A stretch of 64,000 bases of DNA from the NCBI RefSeq assembly GCF_963576675.1, contig NC_088913.1, positions 88,597,001-88,661,000 of the forward strand, read 5' to 3'. The notes under the pieces were generated by a model. That model saw only the letters and a list, made by a program, of their open reading frames with translations, ran no database searches and had not been told where the DNA came from. Position 1 is the stretch's first letter. Each line of letters starts with the position of its first letter. This document shows, one piece after another, positions 35,161 to 46,243 of the stretch. The DNA is from Euphorbia lathyris. Lineage: Eukaryota > Streptophyta > Magnoliopsida > Malpighiales > Euphorbiaceae. The position numbers and the translations under genes were made by a program.

Positions 35161-35977
35161 CTCCGATTGCTCTGCTGGTTCCCATTGCCCTCGTCTTCCT
35201 CGGCTGGCTCTCTACGGGTCTCGCCTTTTGGTTCTGGGTCCGTGACTAAAGGAGGGATGCCTCATCGGACAATATTTTTTTAATGTTTTTTTGTTATTTT
35301 TTCACATCCCATGTTTGTGATTTGTTACTGATAAAATAACGTATGTGTGTAGATGAGAAGATTCATGACTGAGAAGACAGTTTGATGAATTATTTCTCAA
35401 ATTGACCCAAATTATCAACGTTAGGGGTAAAACTACTTTTGGCTTCCAACATTAGAAATAAAATTGCACCATTTTAGACGTTAGGGGTAAAATTACTCCT
35501 AACCCAAAACGTTAGGAGTATTTTTGCACTTTAACCATTATTTTTGGACTTAATTTTTTTTTCGGGGGTGGGGGGCAAATGCCCCTTTGACCCCTGCATC
35601 CGCCACTGATCTTAAATCTTACCGGATCTGTAATTTGATTTAACCTTTTACTGCAGAGTTTTACCAATTCGGTTTTAGTTACAATTGGATACAACCTGAG
35701 TATTAATTCCAACCAATGTAATAACTGAAACAATATAATTCTCTGTAATTATCATTGATGTGTAAAATGGTATAAATATATAATACAGTTTACGTTTCAG
35801 TGAAACTTTAATTCTGTCTAACTGTTGTGTAGACAAATACATTAAATTCTATAACAGTAAAATATTAATAAATATCTCTAATAATAACTAGTAATTTACA
35901 AAAATATCTTAATTCCTATACCTTTAAATTCCAACCATTGTACTGATCTTTTTTGTCTGCATTCTGCAGAAGAAAAA

Positions 35978-36050
35978 ACATTATATACAAAGCCACATTT
36001 AAATTCATTTATGTCACATCCACGTTTAATTCACTAAAAGCATCAATCAT
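35978..36050 (+). promoter_or_regulatory. Conserved upstream block of copy C
   Basis: It reads ACATTATATACAAAGCCACA, then ATTTATGTCACATCCACGTT and TTAATTCACTAAAAGC. It lies about 70 bp before the TATA box (36118-36129). An ACGT core (CCACGTT) lies inside. It is shared with copies B, D, E, F and the orphan block at 56767. Confidence 0.7.
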
Positions 36051-36140
36051 GAAGTACATGTTTTAATTACTAATATGTAGTTCATATGATTCTTATATTT
36101 TTCTCTTCCCTATCTATCTATATAAATAGATGCAAATTAT

Positions 36141-36297
36141 CGGTTTTGATCATATGGACCTTAATGATCATGCACTATTTGGTCATTCACCATTAGGTGG
36201 AGATTCAAAACATCATGTGGCTTAGATTTAATAAGCTTAGATCTAACGGTGAATGACCAAATTCACTTGGTCATTAAGGTCCATGTGAATATTTCTG
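36141..36297. mobile_element. Small hairpin MITE in the core promoter of copy C, 10 bp target duplication
   Basis: Inverted arms: TATGGACCTTAATGATCA and TTTGGTCATTCACC against GGTGAATGACCAAA and TGGTCATTAAGGTCCAT. TGCAAATTAT flanks it (36131-36140 and 36298-36307). Copy E lacks it at the same place (53195-53204), which gives an exact empty site. Confidence 0.85.
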
Positions 36298-36307
36298 TGC
36301 AAATTAT

Positions 36308-36445
36308 AGTGGTGAAGCTCTTAACCTAGTGGTTGACAGCTTACCTATGTCTTGGGAGATTATGGGTTCGAATCACATCCGGATCTAGTGGGGATTTTTC
36401 TTTCTTCTTTAATGTAAGCGTATTGCGCAAATTTTTTAAAAAAAA
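36308..36445 (+). mobile_element. tRNA-derived SINE in the core promoter of copy C
   Basis: Box A-like TTAACCTAGTGG, box B GGTTCGAATC and an A-rich end are followed by a second ATAGATGCAAATTAT (36446-36460) that duplicates 36126-36140. Copy E has the same SINE at the same site (53205-53341), while D and F have none. It therefore entered the C/E ancestor between the TATA box and the gene. Confidence 0.78.
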
Positions 36446-36521
36446 ATAGATGCAAATTATAGTTAATTAGACATGTATAAATCTTACTTATTTAGCATAA
36501 AATATCAAAAACTATAAGAAT

Positions 36522-37154
36522 ATGACTTACAAGATCCATGGAAAAACCTCTTTCGTGCTTCACAAAGCAAATGAAAGAAAATCTATTTCGTATTTTTTAT
36601 GAGGAACACGAGGCTCAACTTCCTCGGTTACTGCCTCAAGTTTACAAGAAAATTATTAGGAATTCGATTATCCCACCTCATTATGTGGTCGAATATGCTG
36701 AAGGTAAATAAATAAATTATATTTTCTACGTTTTTTATATATACCGTTTTAGGATTATAAATTTGTTATTTTTTATATGGTAAATAATTTATTAGTCCTC
36801 TCCTTTCTACCTAACACATTGTTTAGTCTATTTATTTTAAAACCACATTATAAAGTCCCAATCTATTATCAATATTAACCATTTCGTCATTCTATTTATT
36901 TATTTAGATCTTTAACCGTTATATTTGGTACAAACAGTCAGGCAGAAAATAACAGAATAACATAGTCATTTTCTATCGTACTATGACAATCTTAAAGCTA
37001 AGATATGTTCGGTTAAAAATCTAAAAAAATAGGCAAAAAGACCAAATGGTTAATATTGACAAAAGATAAAAACCTTATAATGTGTTGGGTAAAAATATGT
37101 GGACTAAATAATTATTTGCCCTTTTTATATTACGCTTTTTATTACTTTTTTATA

Positions 37155-37185
<31 letters not shown>

Positions 37186-38312
37186 GTGATTTGTATTACT
37201 AAAATGCCACCGTAATATTTTTTTATAGAATGATTGGATTTGATTTGTAAACTGCACAAAATACAAACCACTATTTACAAACCTTTAAACTACATTAACT
37301 TGAGGGTTAATTCAAAAAAAAAAAAAAATCCTTCTAGTTACACTAATTCGTAGATAAAGAACTCTTGTCTTTTTGTTGTCAAAACAAGCACTGTGTTTGT
37401 CCACATTTTGCAAATTGATGACTTTTGGGTTGTTATTGTCAAATTTGGTATCTAAAATGTAGAATAATTTTTTTTAAGAATTAAACTTCTTTAGTATCAT
37501 AGGGACCACATTTTTTTTTGTTTTTCAAACTCATTATTTTGGAGCTTTCTCTTTCTAAAAATTAATTTTCTCTCTTCTCACCAAACAACATCTAAATAAC
37601 CTGAAAACTAAAGAGGCAAAGAATTAAAATTGCTTTAAATATCATTAAATTCTTAAAAACAAATTTATTTTGAAATTGGTAACCCAAATTTGGCTATTAT
37701 GTTAATCCAAAAACCCTCCATTGTCAAATATTGAAAAACATAATTCTGGCTTTGACGACAAAAAATAAAAAATAAAAAAACAACAATCCTTCATCTACGA
37801 ATCAATGTAACTATTTATTTGGAATTAACCCTTAACTACTGAGTTTAATTTTTTACATTTCTTTTTATATATACACACTTTAACTTTAATTTTTTACATT
37901 TCTTTTTATATATACACACTTTAACTTTTAAGTACTGAGTTTAATTTTTTACATTTCTTTTTATATATACACACTTTAACTTTAATTTTTTACATTTCTT
38001 TTTATATATATACACTTTAATTTTCTTTATTTGTAGGATTTCCAATGAAGACAGAAACTTACCTGAACACCCTGAAGGATGTTGAGGAAAAAAGGAGTTT
38101 AGAAAATTTCTTACAAAGTAATAGCCGGAGATGTTCTTGATCACTACAAATCATTCAATTATACTATTTCGTTCACTCATATGATCCTACGTGGCACTTC
38201 AGTTGAAATAAGTTATGAATGTGACAAAGAAAATGCTGATGCTGGTCCAGCTTTCTTGGAATCCTATGCTTCCATATTTATCAAATTTGATCAGAAAATA
38301 ATAAACAACTAG
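36522..38312 (+). pseudogene. Bet v 1 / MLP-like copy C, broken in both exons
   Basis: Exon 1 is 36522-36703 and exon 2 is 38037-38312, with the family's phase-1 intron. Against D and F, exon 1 has one extra base in AAATGAAAGAAAATC (about 36571), which shifts the frame. Exon 2 has one extra A near 38093 and TGG changed to TAG near 38100. The rest of exon 2 still matches D at nearly every base (KVIAGDVLDHYKSF region). A MITE and a SINE sit between TATA box and ATG. Several independent lesions make a sequencing error unlikely. Confidence 0.88.
37835..38030 (+). repeat. Minisatellite at the 3' end of the intron of copy C
   Basis: Four copies of a 45-58 bp unit (TTTAATTTTTTACATTTCTT, then TATATACACACTTTAAC) run up to the acceptor. 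Copy E has two units (54738-54840), D and F have one. The pyrimidine-rich tract before the splice site has therefore changed length between paralogues. Confidence 0.8.
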
Positions 38313-38452
38313 ATCTCTTAAATTAATTAATAGCAATGGATTGACCTTAATTAGCATATATTATCCTACTCTTGTTAATTGTAGGATATGCTTTGGTCAT
38401 CATTGCTAAATATCAATCTATTTATGTATTATGTCACTATGTAATGAAATAA

Positions 38453-38859
38453 GGCCTAATACACAAATAACCCCTGAACTTGTCCAAATGTTGCAACTGC
38501 CCCCTCCAACTTTCAATTGTAACAACTTACCCCTCAAACTTGTCCAATTGTAATAACTTACCCCTTAAACTTGTCCAATTGTAAAACGCAACCCCAAATT
38601 GCTGATATGGACTGCAATTGAAGAAACACGTAAAATATAAAATCTGCAACGCTCGTGGAGTATGATAATCAGATCTTTGACGTGATACGAATCTGGGAAA
38701 ACTTTTTACGGTTGCTTCAAATACGGGGTAAAAAAATTCCCAATTTGGGGTTATGTTTTACAATTGGACGAGTTTAAGGGGTAAGTTGTTACAATTGAAA
38801 GTTGAGGGAGGCAGTTGCAATATTTGGATAAGTTCAGAGGGTTATTTGTGTATTAGGCC
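38453..38859. mobile_element. Mutator-like MITE with 9 bp target duplication, downstream of copy C
   Basis: The ends are GGCCTAATACACAAATAACC and its inverted form, with arms of about 80 bp or more (CAACTTTCAATTGTAACAAC). ATGAAATAA flanks both sides (38444-38452 and 38860-38868). Copies D, E and F have the uninterrupted site (for example near 55262). A 9 bp duplication fits Mutator-like elements. Confidence 0.85.
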
Positions 38860-39371
38860 ATGAAATAATTATGTGGAGCATATTATATTTATATAATATG
38901 CTTTTTACGTACTCTCTAATGTCATAATTATGTTTGTTTGTGCTTTCACTAAAACAATTTGTGTTTGCGAAATATTTTGAATTTGTGTCATAATTGAATT
39001 CGGTTCTCTTGCAAATGTCTATTGAGCTTGAAGCACAAAAAAAAAATGAATTTTATTCTATTATATATAGAAATTTTATTGATAAATGTCAAAAAAATGG
39101 ATTAGAGTGGACATTTGATTAAATAAGTTTAATATGTGAAAAGAAAATTCTCAAATAATTCAAAACATAAAATTTACATGGTTTGACTAATTTTATCTAC
39201 ATCCATAGAAGAAAAGAAATATTATTTCTCAAAGAGATAAGCTCTAAAAATATCTGCATGCAACTCGATAATCGATTTTAGACTTAATACATCATTTGTC
39301 TCTGAATTTGTTTTAAAAGTTTGATTGACCCTGAACTTTTAATGTGTTCCGATAGCCCCTTCAATTTAAAG

Positions 39372-39692
39372 TAAATTACGTCAAAGGTACATGAACTATA
39401 CCTCAGTTCACACTTTGGTACCTAAATTACATTTCGTCCCAAAAATATACTTCAAATATAGGTACTTGGACATTTAAGTATTCAAAGGAGACAAATAGAG
39501 GGCATTATAGTCTTTTTACTTTAGTAAGTGCATCATGGGTCCCAATTATATGTATAAAAGTGCTCAAACAGTCGTTGACCAGTCACTTACCGGATAAACA
39601 CACTTAAATGTCCAGTCATTCATACTTAAGGTATATTTTTGAGACAAAATGTAATCTAGGTACCAAAGTATGAACTGGGGTGTAGTTGGGTA
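39372..39692. mobile_element. Foldback element (TCAAAGGTACATGAAC family)
   Basis: The left arm CGTCAAAGGTACATGAACTA, TCACACTTTGGTACCTA has its inverted partner near 39640-39690 (TAGGTACCAAAGTATGAACT). A left arm alone survives at 55755-55830 after copy E. It seems to be nested in a MITE related to 48376. Confidence 0.6.
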
Positions 39693-39844
39693 AGACTATT
39701 TTTGTCTATCAAAATACCTTAAATCTTACCCAATCCGTAAGTTGATCTTCACCTATTACTCTAAAATTTTACCAAATCCATTTTAGTTACTATTGAATAC
39801 CAATTCTAACCCGACTATTAATTCCACCAATTGTAATAACTCAT

Positions 39845-40170
39845 AGGCCCTGTTTGGGAATTAGCTGTTAGCTGTTAGCTGAATACATTAGCTGATTTGA
39901 CTAGCTATTTGTGTAGACCTGTTTGGTAAAAATTAGCTGATTGATAATAGCGGTTTGTGCAAAAAGACGAATAAGGGCATTAATTTTGGCGCAGGAGAAG
40001 AGAGAGTCTATTTATTAGGGTTAAAGAAGTCCATTAATTTTAATATTGCAAAACGCTAATTGAAAAAGCTCATTTTAAGAGCTTTTTCTAAATTAGCGTT
40101 TTCATCCCAAAATTCTCTCTACCAAACACTTCAATCAGCGATTTCAGTGGGCAAATCTCTAAAGTTGGTC
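39845..40170. mobile_element. Left part of a Harbinger-like MITE upstream of copy D
   Basis: It starts GGCCCTGTTTGGGAATTAGC with TTAGCTGTTAGCTGA repeats and lacks its right end. The paralogous element at 56278-56662 keeps the right end (AAACAGGGCC) but has a damaged left end. Together with the empty site near 58478 they indicate a 3 bp target duplication (ATA). Confidence 0.65.
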
Positions 40171-40265
40171 AAAAGTATCTTCATTCACATACCTATAAAT
40201 TCCACATATGAAATTTAATGCAGTATTACCTGTACTCCTTTTGTCTTCATTCTGCAGAAGAAAAA

Positions 40266-40339
40266 ACATTATATACAAAGCCACATTTAAATTGATTTAT
40301 GCCACATCCACGTTTAATTCACTAAAAGCACCAATCATG
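40266..40339 (+). promoter_or_regulatory. Conserved upstream block of copy D, now cut off from its gene
   Basis: The text is as in C and E with two or three changes (ATTTATGCCACATCCACGTT). The block lies 65 bp before the left end of element 2, while the TATA box and gene D lie beyond the right end, so the block is now about 5.9 kb from the ATG. Confidence 0.7.
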
Positions 40340-40404
40340 AACTACATGTTTTAATTACTAATATGTACTATATACTTCATATGATCCTTATATTTTTTTT
40401 TTTT

Positions 40405-40872
40405 TGATAACACTGGAGAAACTTCTGATCGGATCACATCCCTGTGAGGCGCCGTTGGGATCGGCCGGGGACACTCCGATGCTTAAGTCAGTAGCTAATA
40501 TGAAGAATAAACTGTATTGACAAGGATGAGGGAACGTAAGAATGAATGTACCTTTTGGGAGCCCTAGATGTAGGCTATTTATAGTTGAAGAATTCGTAAC
40601 CCCTAGGTAACTAGAAAGTCTCTATTAATGCTCATTTATTGGCGGTTATAAGTTACTCTTAACCTGACGGTTTTGAGAATATTAATGATTCATTTATGGC
40701 CGAGACGGCGGCCAGCCGTTATATGGGAAAATGGAGAGACTCGCTTTAGAGATCCGCCAGCGGATCTCTTAGAGCTAATCCAGGGAGATCCGCCGGGCGA
40801 CTTCTTGTGCTACGTGGCATACTTGAGGCAATTATCTCTTTTGGTCCTTGCGATAATATCTCGATGTTATCA
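40405..40872 (-). repeat. 3' LTR of element 2
   Basis: It starts and ends with the inverted pair TGATAACA/TGTTATCA. It is identical to the other LTR except at five single bases (in the contexts CACATCCC, TGGGAGCC, TTGAAGAA, CGCTTTAG and GGCGACTT). The 109-codon open stretch inside is not a gene. Confidence 0.95.
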
Positions 40873-40890
40873 GAAGCCCCCCCGAAATGC
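40873..40890 (-). other. Polypurine tract of element 2
   Basis: The + strand GAAGCCCCCCCGAAATGC is the complement of a G-rich tract directly before the 3' LTR, where plus-strand priming starts. Confidence 0.7.
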
Positions 40891-41649
40891 CTTTAAAGTC
40901 CTTCAGGGCTTTTGGGTCCTCTGCGCGTCGTCTTATGCTTCTGCGAGCATTCTGTTCAATGTTCTTTTATGGCCGACGCGTGTAGTAACATCACAGTGGT
41001 GACGGATGATTTTTAAAAGGATACTATCAGCCTTTGATTTCGTCTTTTCGTTAGGTTTTGTTCCTTAAGAAATATCTTTACTGGTGGCGAATCTATGGCT
41101 GTGGAGGAGGACCCTCAAGCGGCGAGGGCGAAGAAGAAGGGGATAACCCTATTTTTTCAATTTTGCTTAGAGATTTTGGTTTGGAGTAGGTGGCCAGCCA
41201 TACTCCATTGTATGAACCTTTGTGAAGGTTTTGAAGCTGTTCTATTCCTTCTTAGAGGAAGTAAAGCTGCCCAGGGGTTCAATTTGCTACCTATCTTTGA
41301 GGTGAAATGATCCGCCCGCAGGACTTATAAATCCTTCTCTGGGAAGGGTATGAGAGTGTAGAAACCTTGCGTCCAAGGATCGTTTTAACTCTATTGGTGA
41401 CCATGATCCGCCAAGTGGCGGATCTATTGTGAATGTAGAGAACTTGGGATGTTCTCTTTATGGAAAACTGAAATTGCAACAGTAAAAGACGTAAAGTTGA
41501 TCAACAATGTTTATTGATAGGAAAGACACCTTATTATAGTGATTAGGTCTTTTACAAAGGAGCTTCATTTAATAACCTTTTAACAAGAAAAACCACATGG
41601 GATAAAAGCTTGCTAAAGGAAAAAGAGTACTCAAGACCGCGAGCGCGCT
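40891..41649 (-). other. 3' untranslated region of element 2
   Basis: About 760 bp lies between the end of pol and the polypurine tract. No tandem repeats and no convincing ORF are present. A 71-codon stretch at 41095-41310 on the + strand has no recognisable domain and no promoter, unlike the antisense ORF of element 1. Confidence 0.5.
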
Positions 41650-44600
41650 CTATTTTCTGACAAAGTATTTGCGGAGGTTTTGGAGATTCCACGTGCGTGG
41701 TAGCGTATTGCCCTCCATATCTTGTATCTTAAATGTGGCTGGTCCAACCTTCTCCACTATCTGATATGGACCTACCCAACTGATCCCTAGCTTGCCTTTG
41801 CCTTCTCGAGATTGGATTTTATCGGCTTTACGAAGCACCAAATCCCCCATCTTCAAATCCACAAGCTTGACATTTTTGTCATGATAAGAAGCAATCCGCT
41901 GCTTATACGCTGCCATGCGCACATAGGATTGGTCTCTACGGTCTTCAACCCGATCCAGGCGGTCCCTCAACCGTTTATCATTGTCCTCTTCGCAGTAAAA
42001 GGCCACTCGATCACGGCCTCCACTCCATGAGAAAGGGCGAATGGCGTTTCTCCTGTAGCAGTTCTAGGAGTTATACGATAAGCCCACAAAACACTTGTAA
42101 GCTGATCCGCCCATTTTTTATCGTGTTCTCCTAGTCTCTTTTTTATCCCTTTTACAATCGTTCGGTTGGTTACCTCGGTCATTCCATTGGACTGAGGATA
42201 ATAAACAGAAGCGAATCTGTTCAGGATGCCCAATCCCTCACAAAAAGCCTTGAATTTGCCACAGTTAAATTATGTCCCGTTGTCGGTGATAATAGTATGT
42301 GGAATGCCATATCTTCCTACGATGTTGTCCTTAACAAACTCTACTATCTGCTCCGCTGTAATGGAGGAAACAGCCTCGGCTTCCACCCATTTGGTGAAAT
42401 GGTCCACTGCCACTATTACGTACCTCTTTTGTCGGCGAGTTGGAGGAAATGGGCCAACAATGTCTATTCCCCAGAGGGCGAACGGACGGCCTTCAATAAT
42501 TGGTTTTTGGATGTGCTTGGTAGTGTGCGACTCATTTGCATGAATCTGGCAACTGTGACAAGATTCTACCAAACTTTGGGCGTCTAACTCGGTTGTGGGC
42601 CAGTAGAAACCCGCTAACCTGGATTTTTTCAAAATCGTGGCGGATGCCTCATGTGACCCACAAGATCCCTCGTGTAGTTCCTTAAGGATTTGTTGTCCCT
42701 CTTCAGGTAGAATGCACTTCAGCCAAGGATGGCTAAAGGATTTTCTATAGAGACCATCATTGATCAAGGAGAAATAAGCTGCCCTTCTGATTATCCTTCG
42801 TGACTCTTCTTTATCTTCAGGTAATGTTCCATTTAGCAGATATTGGCGGATGACCGTCCTCCAATCATCTTCTACTGTTGTGAGTAGAGATACTTCCGCA
42901 GATACAAATGCCGGAGCCATTTTTACTTCGAAGGGACAGTCCGGATCTGCCCAGTTTGCCTCACAAGAAGCCATTTTTGCCAATTGATCCGCCTCTATGT
43001 TAGATTCTCTTGGTATGTGAACCAATTCCCATCTGGCTTCTTTAGCTTCAAGGCTATCTAGCAATTTCTTGACTTCTGCTACATATTTGGCCAGGGTCTC
43101 GTCTTTTACCTCGTAATTCTTGATGACTTGGTTGACCATTAGTTTTGAATCGCTGTAGATCACGATCCGCTCCGGGGTGATCTCTTGAAGTATACGTAGA
43201 CCCAATATCAAGGCCTCGTACTCAGCAGCATTATTAGTGGCATGTAAATTTAGTTTTGCTGCGTACCGCAATTTTATGTAATGGGGACCCTTGATCACAA
43301 CTCCCACCCCTGCTCCCTCCGCCGATGAAGCCCCGTCAGTATACATCGACCATTCTTCTAACGGAGGTTTGGGATGAGATATCCCCTCATCAGTGAATTC
43401 ATTCACGAAGTCCGCCAGGACTTGACTTTTCAATGATGACCTGCTTTCATATCTTACATCAAACTCGCCCAGGCGGATCGCCCACTCCAGCAACCTTCCC
43501 GAAGTGTCCGGCTTCTGTAATACTTTTCTCATTGGTATATTGGTACGAACTATTACTGTATGCGCCTGAAAATATGGCCTAAGGCGTATTGCCGTGGTTA
43601 CAACAGCCAGTGCCATTTTATCTAGTCTTGAATACCTGGTTTCAGCATCTTTCAAAACCTTGCTCACGTAATAAATTGGGAACTGTTGGCCATCCTCCTC
43701 CCGTATCATGACCGTGCATACGGCTTTATCCGTGACCGATACATACATGTATAAATCTTCGCCCTTCAAAGGTCGACTCATCATAGGTGGTTCTGTGAGG
43801 AACCGTTTGATTCCTTCGAAAGCATTCTGACAATCTTCATTCCACTCGAATGCTTTTTGCTGTTTGATAACTTCGAAAAAAGGCTGACACCTACGGGCTG
43901 AGCAAGAAATAAACCTGACCAAGGCTATGATACGCCCATTAAGGCGTTGTACCTCCTTGATATTCCGGGGCGCTTGCATCTCAAGAACTGCTTTGACTTT
44001 GTCAGGATTTGGGCTAACTCCTTTTTCGCTGATCATGAATCCTAAAATTTTTCCATATGTAGCTCCAAAAGTGCATTTCTCGGGATTTAACTTGATGTTG
44101 TGGTGTCGCAGTACTCCCAGTACTTCCCTTATATCCTCCGCATGCCTTTCTGCCGTCATGCTTTTAATGATCATGTCATCTACGTAGACGGAATAATTAC
44201 CACTTTTATTATCCGCGAATATCTTGTTCATCATCCTCTGATAGGTAGCTCCCGCATTCTTGAGCCCGAAGGGCATAACCTTGAAACAGTAAGTGGCCTG
44301 ATGTGTTACGAACGAGGTTTTGATTCTATCTGAGGGCTCCATAGGGATTTGGTGATAGCTAGACTTTACATCAGTAAAGGAATACATTGCGTGACCAGCA
44401 GTTCCATCTACAAGCATGTCTATGCACGGTAGAGGATAATTATCTTTGGGACAAGCTTTATTAAGATCTGTGAAATCGATGCACATACGATAAGATCCGC
44501 CAGCTTTCTTGACTAATACGACGTTTGCCAACCACTGGGTATAAAGCACCTCCTCAATGGCATCCGCCTTTTGGAGCTTGGCGATTTTATCCTCAATCAC

Positions 44601-45623
44601 TTTTTGCCTTTCCGGACCATGGTTTCTCCGTTTCTGAGCCACAGGAACCGCATTTTTGTCAATGTTGAGTTTGTGGGTGATCACATCTGGGCTAATTCCG
44701 GGGAGTACTTCATCTTTCCATGCGAAAACATCTTCAGCTTCGCCAAGTACCTTGGTGATTGTGTCTCTGATCTCACCTTGTAGACTTTTAGCTATCCGTA
44801 CCTGCTTCCCATCCGCCACAGGGTACATTTCGGTTTCCCCCAAAGCCATTGTGACGTGTTCCTCTTCATCTTCCTCCTTAGATTGAGGGCGAATTATTAA
44901 GGATGCAGAATATGTCTCTTGGGCCTCTTTCTGACAACCTTTAACCATCATGCATCCCTTGACCGTGGGAATGTAGAGTGCTAAATGGCGAATGGAGATA
45001 AGAGCTGCAACTTCGGAGATAAAAGGTCGTCCAAGGATAATATTGTAAGCTAATTGTCCGTCTAAGACCGAAAACTCCAAATCTTCTCTCCAAACTTGAT
45101 CATCCCCGGTAAGCTCGCAATCCAAAGTAACCTGACCTTTCGTCCGAATGGTATGACCAGTGACTCCTAAAATATCGACCACAGTTGGTTCTATCCGGAC
45201 AGGATCAATCTTGAGTTTGGCGAATGCTCCTCGCGTAATAATGTTACATGAACTTCCCGTATCAATCATTACTCGCCTCATTTCCCAACCTTCAACCATC
45301 ATGATGACGACTAGTGCGTCCGCATGGGGTGCAATCTTCTGACCTGCATCTGAAAAAGGGCGGTTTAATGACGTTCTTTCAAGGGTGGTCACCCTTGCCT
45401 TTTTTGCTGTTGGCTGATAACCTGGTCCGCCAGCTATGACGTTAATTGTGTCTTTTCTCTTCCTTTTCATCGAGTCCTCTTTGAGTCTAGCATCAGTGTA
45501 GCCATCTTCCTTGTGATATTTATAATAAGTCTCATGAGTGGTCATATCTGTGTGACCAGCACTTGGCGGTGTAATTATCAGTGATTTAATCCCAGAGGAG
45601 AAATTTAGTCTTTCCTCCGTCAT
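41650..45623 (-). pseudogene. pol of element 2: protease, RT, RNase H, second RNase H, integrase
   Basis: A 1117-codon frame (45623-42270) begins in the last part of gag (YYKYHKEDGYTDARLKEDS). It continues through protease (VMIDTGSSCNIIT), RT (YRMCIDFTDLNKACPKDNYP; VYVDDMII), RNase H (RPYFQAHTVIV), the second RNase H (YTDGASSAEGAG; NNAAEYEAL; VIYSDSKLMV; NIEADQLAKM) and integrase (HEGSCGSHE; GIDIVGPFP; TDNGT). Catalytic residues of all enzymes are present. A stop at 42270-42272 after TDNGT interrupts integrase in the same frame. A small deletion with frameshift near 42000 precedes the C-terminal part (42006-41650, GPYQIVEKVGP). With gag missing, this copy is not autonomous. Confidence 0.9.
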
Positions 45624-45668
45624 GATGTTTCAGTGTGAACGAAAAATCCTTTATCTTGACCAAGGATT

Positions 45669-45685
45669 CCACGCTCACCGCACCA
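45669..45685 (-). other. Primer-binding site complementary to tRNA-Phe, element 2
   Basis: The + strand CCACGCTCACCGCACCA equals the 3' end of plant tRNA-Phe and lies two bases inside the 5' LTR. Minus-strand DNA synthesis would start here. Confidence 0.85.
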
Positions 45686-45687
45686 AT

Positions 45688-46155
45688 TGATAACACTGGA
45701 GAAACTTCTGATCGGATCACGTCCCTGTGAGGCGCCGTTGGGATCGGCCGGGGACACTCCGATGCTTAAGTCAGTAGCTAATATGAAGAATAAACTGTAT
45801 TGACAAGGATGAGGGAACGTAAGAATGAATGTACCTTTTGGTAGCCCTAGATGTAGGCTATTTATAGTTGGAGAATTCGTAACCCCTAGGTAACTAGAAA
45901 GTCTCTATTAATGCTCATTTATTGGCGGTTATAAGTTACTCTTAACCTGACGGTTTTGAGAATATTAATGATTCATTTATGGCCGAGACGGCGGCCAGCC
46001 GTTATATGGGAAAATGGAGAGACTCGCCTTAGAGATCCGCCAGCGGATCTCTTAGAGCTAATCCAGGGAGATCCGCCGGGCGGCTTCTTGTGCTACGTGG
46101 CATACTTGAGGCAATTATCTCTTTTGGTCCTTGCGATAATATCTCGATGTTATCA
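45688..46155 (-). repeat. 5' LTR of element 2, adjoining the promoter of gene D
   Basis: It contains a TATA box on the minus strand (CTATAAATAG, complement of 45858-45867). Transcription from it would run away from gene D. Its outer edge lies 22 bp from the TATA box of gene D, so its U3 now forms the immediate upstream region of that gene. Confidence 0.93.
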
Positions 46156-46176
46156 TTTTTTTTCTTGACTACGTAT

Positions 46177-46186
46177 CTATAAATAG
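46177..46186 (+). promoter_or_regulatory. TATA box of gene D
   Basis: CTATAAATAG lies 58 bp before the ATG at 46244. The same box occurs in F (58736-58746), C (36118-36129) and E (53180-53192). Confidence 0.7.
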
Positions 46187-46243
46187 ATGCCAATTATAGT
46201 TAATTAAACATGTAAAAATCTTACTCATATCAAAAGAATTAAT

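Larger units (their letters stand above)
32860..35608. mobile_element. Composite hAT-like element upstream of copy C, filled with nested insertions
   Basis: The left end CAGTGGCAGATCTAGG and the right end CCTGCATCCGCCACTG are inverted. Flanks ACCTTAAA (32852-32859) and ATCTTAAA (35609-35616) differ at one base. Inside are inverted arms with AATTTTACCCCTAACGT words (34275-34360 against 35415-35530), a foldback at 32955-34256 with another inside it, and an LTR fragment at 34520-35160. The empty site reads AATACCTTAAATCTTACCC near 39715. No transposase ORF is seen. Confidence 0.7.
40405..46155 (-). mobile_element. Complete Tat-type Ty3/gypsy retrotransposon lacking gag (element 2)
   Basis: Two 468 bp LTRs (40405-40872 and 45688-46155) bound a 4.8 kb inside with a primer site, pol and a polypurine tract, all on the minus strand. 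TTTTT lies on both sides (40400-40404 and 46156-46160) and may be the target duplication, though it sits in a T tract. The LTRs differ at five positions, so insertion is recent. An extra RNase H places it in Tat. Only about 65 bp separates primer site and pol frame, so gag is gone. It lies about 20 bp upstream of the TATA box of gene D. Confidence 0.93.

Noticed and set aside
36315..36380. Possible tRNA gene, also at 53212
   Set aside because: The tRNA-like head is followed by an unrelated body, an A-rich tail and a target duplication, so it is a SINE.
40673..41002. 109-codon frame, also at 45956-46168
   Set aside because: It lies in the LTR of element 2, is present in both LTRs and has no domain.
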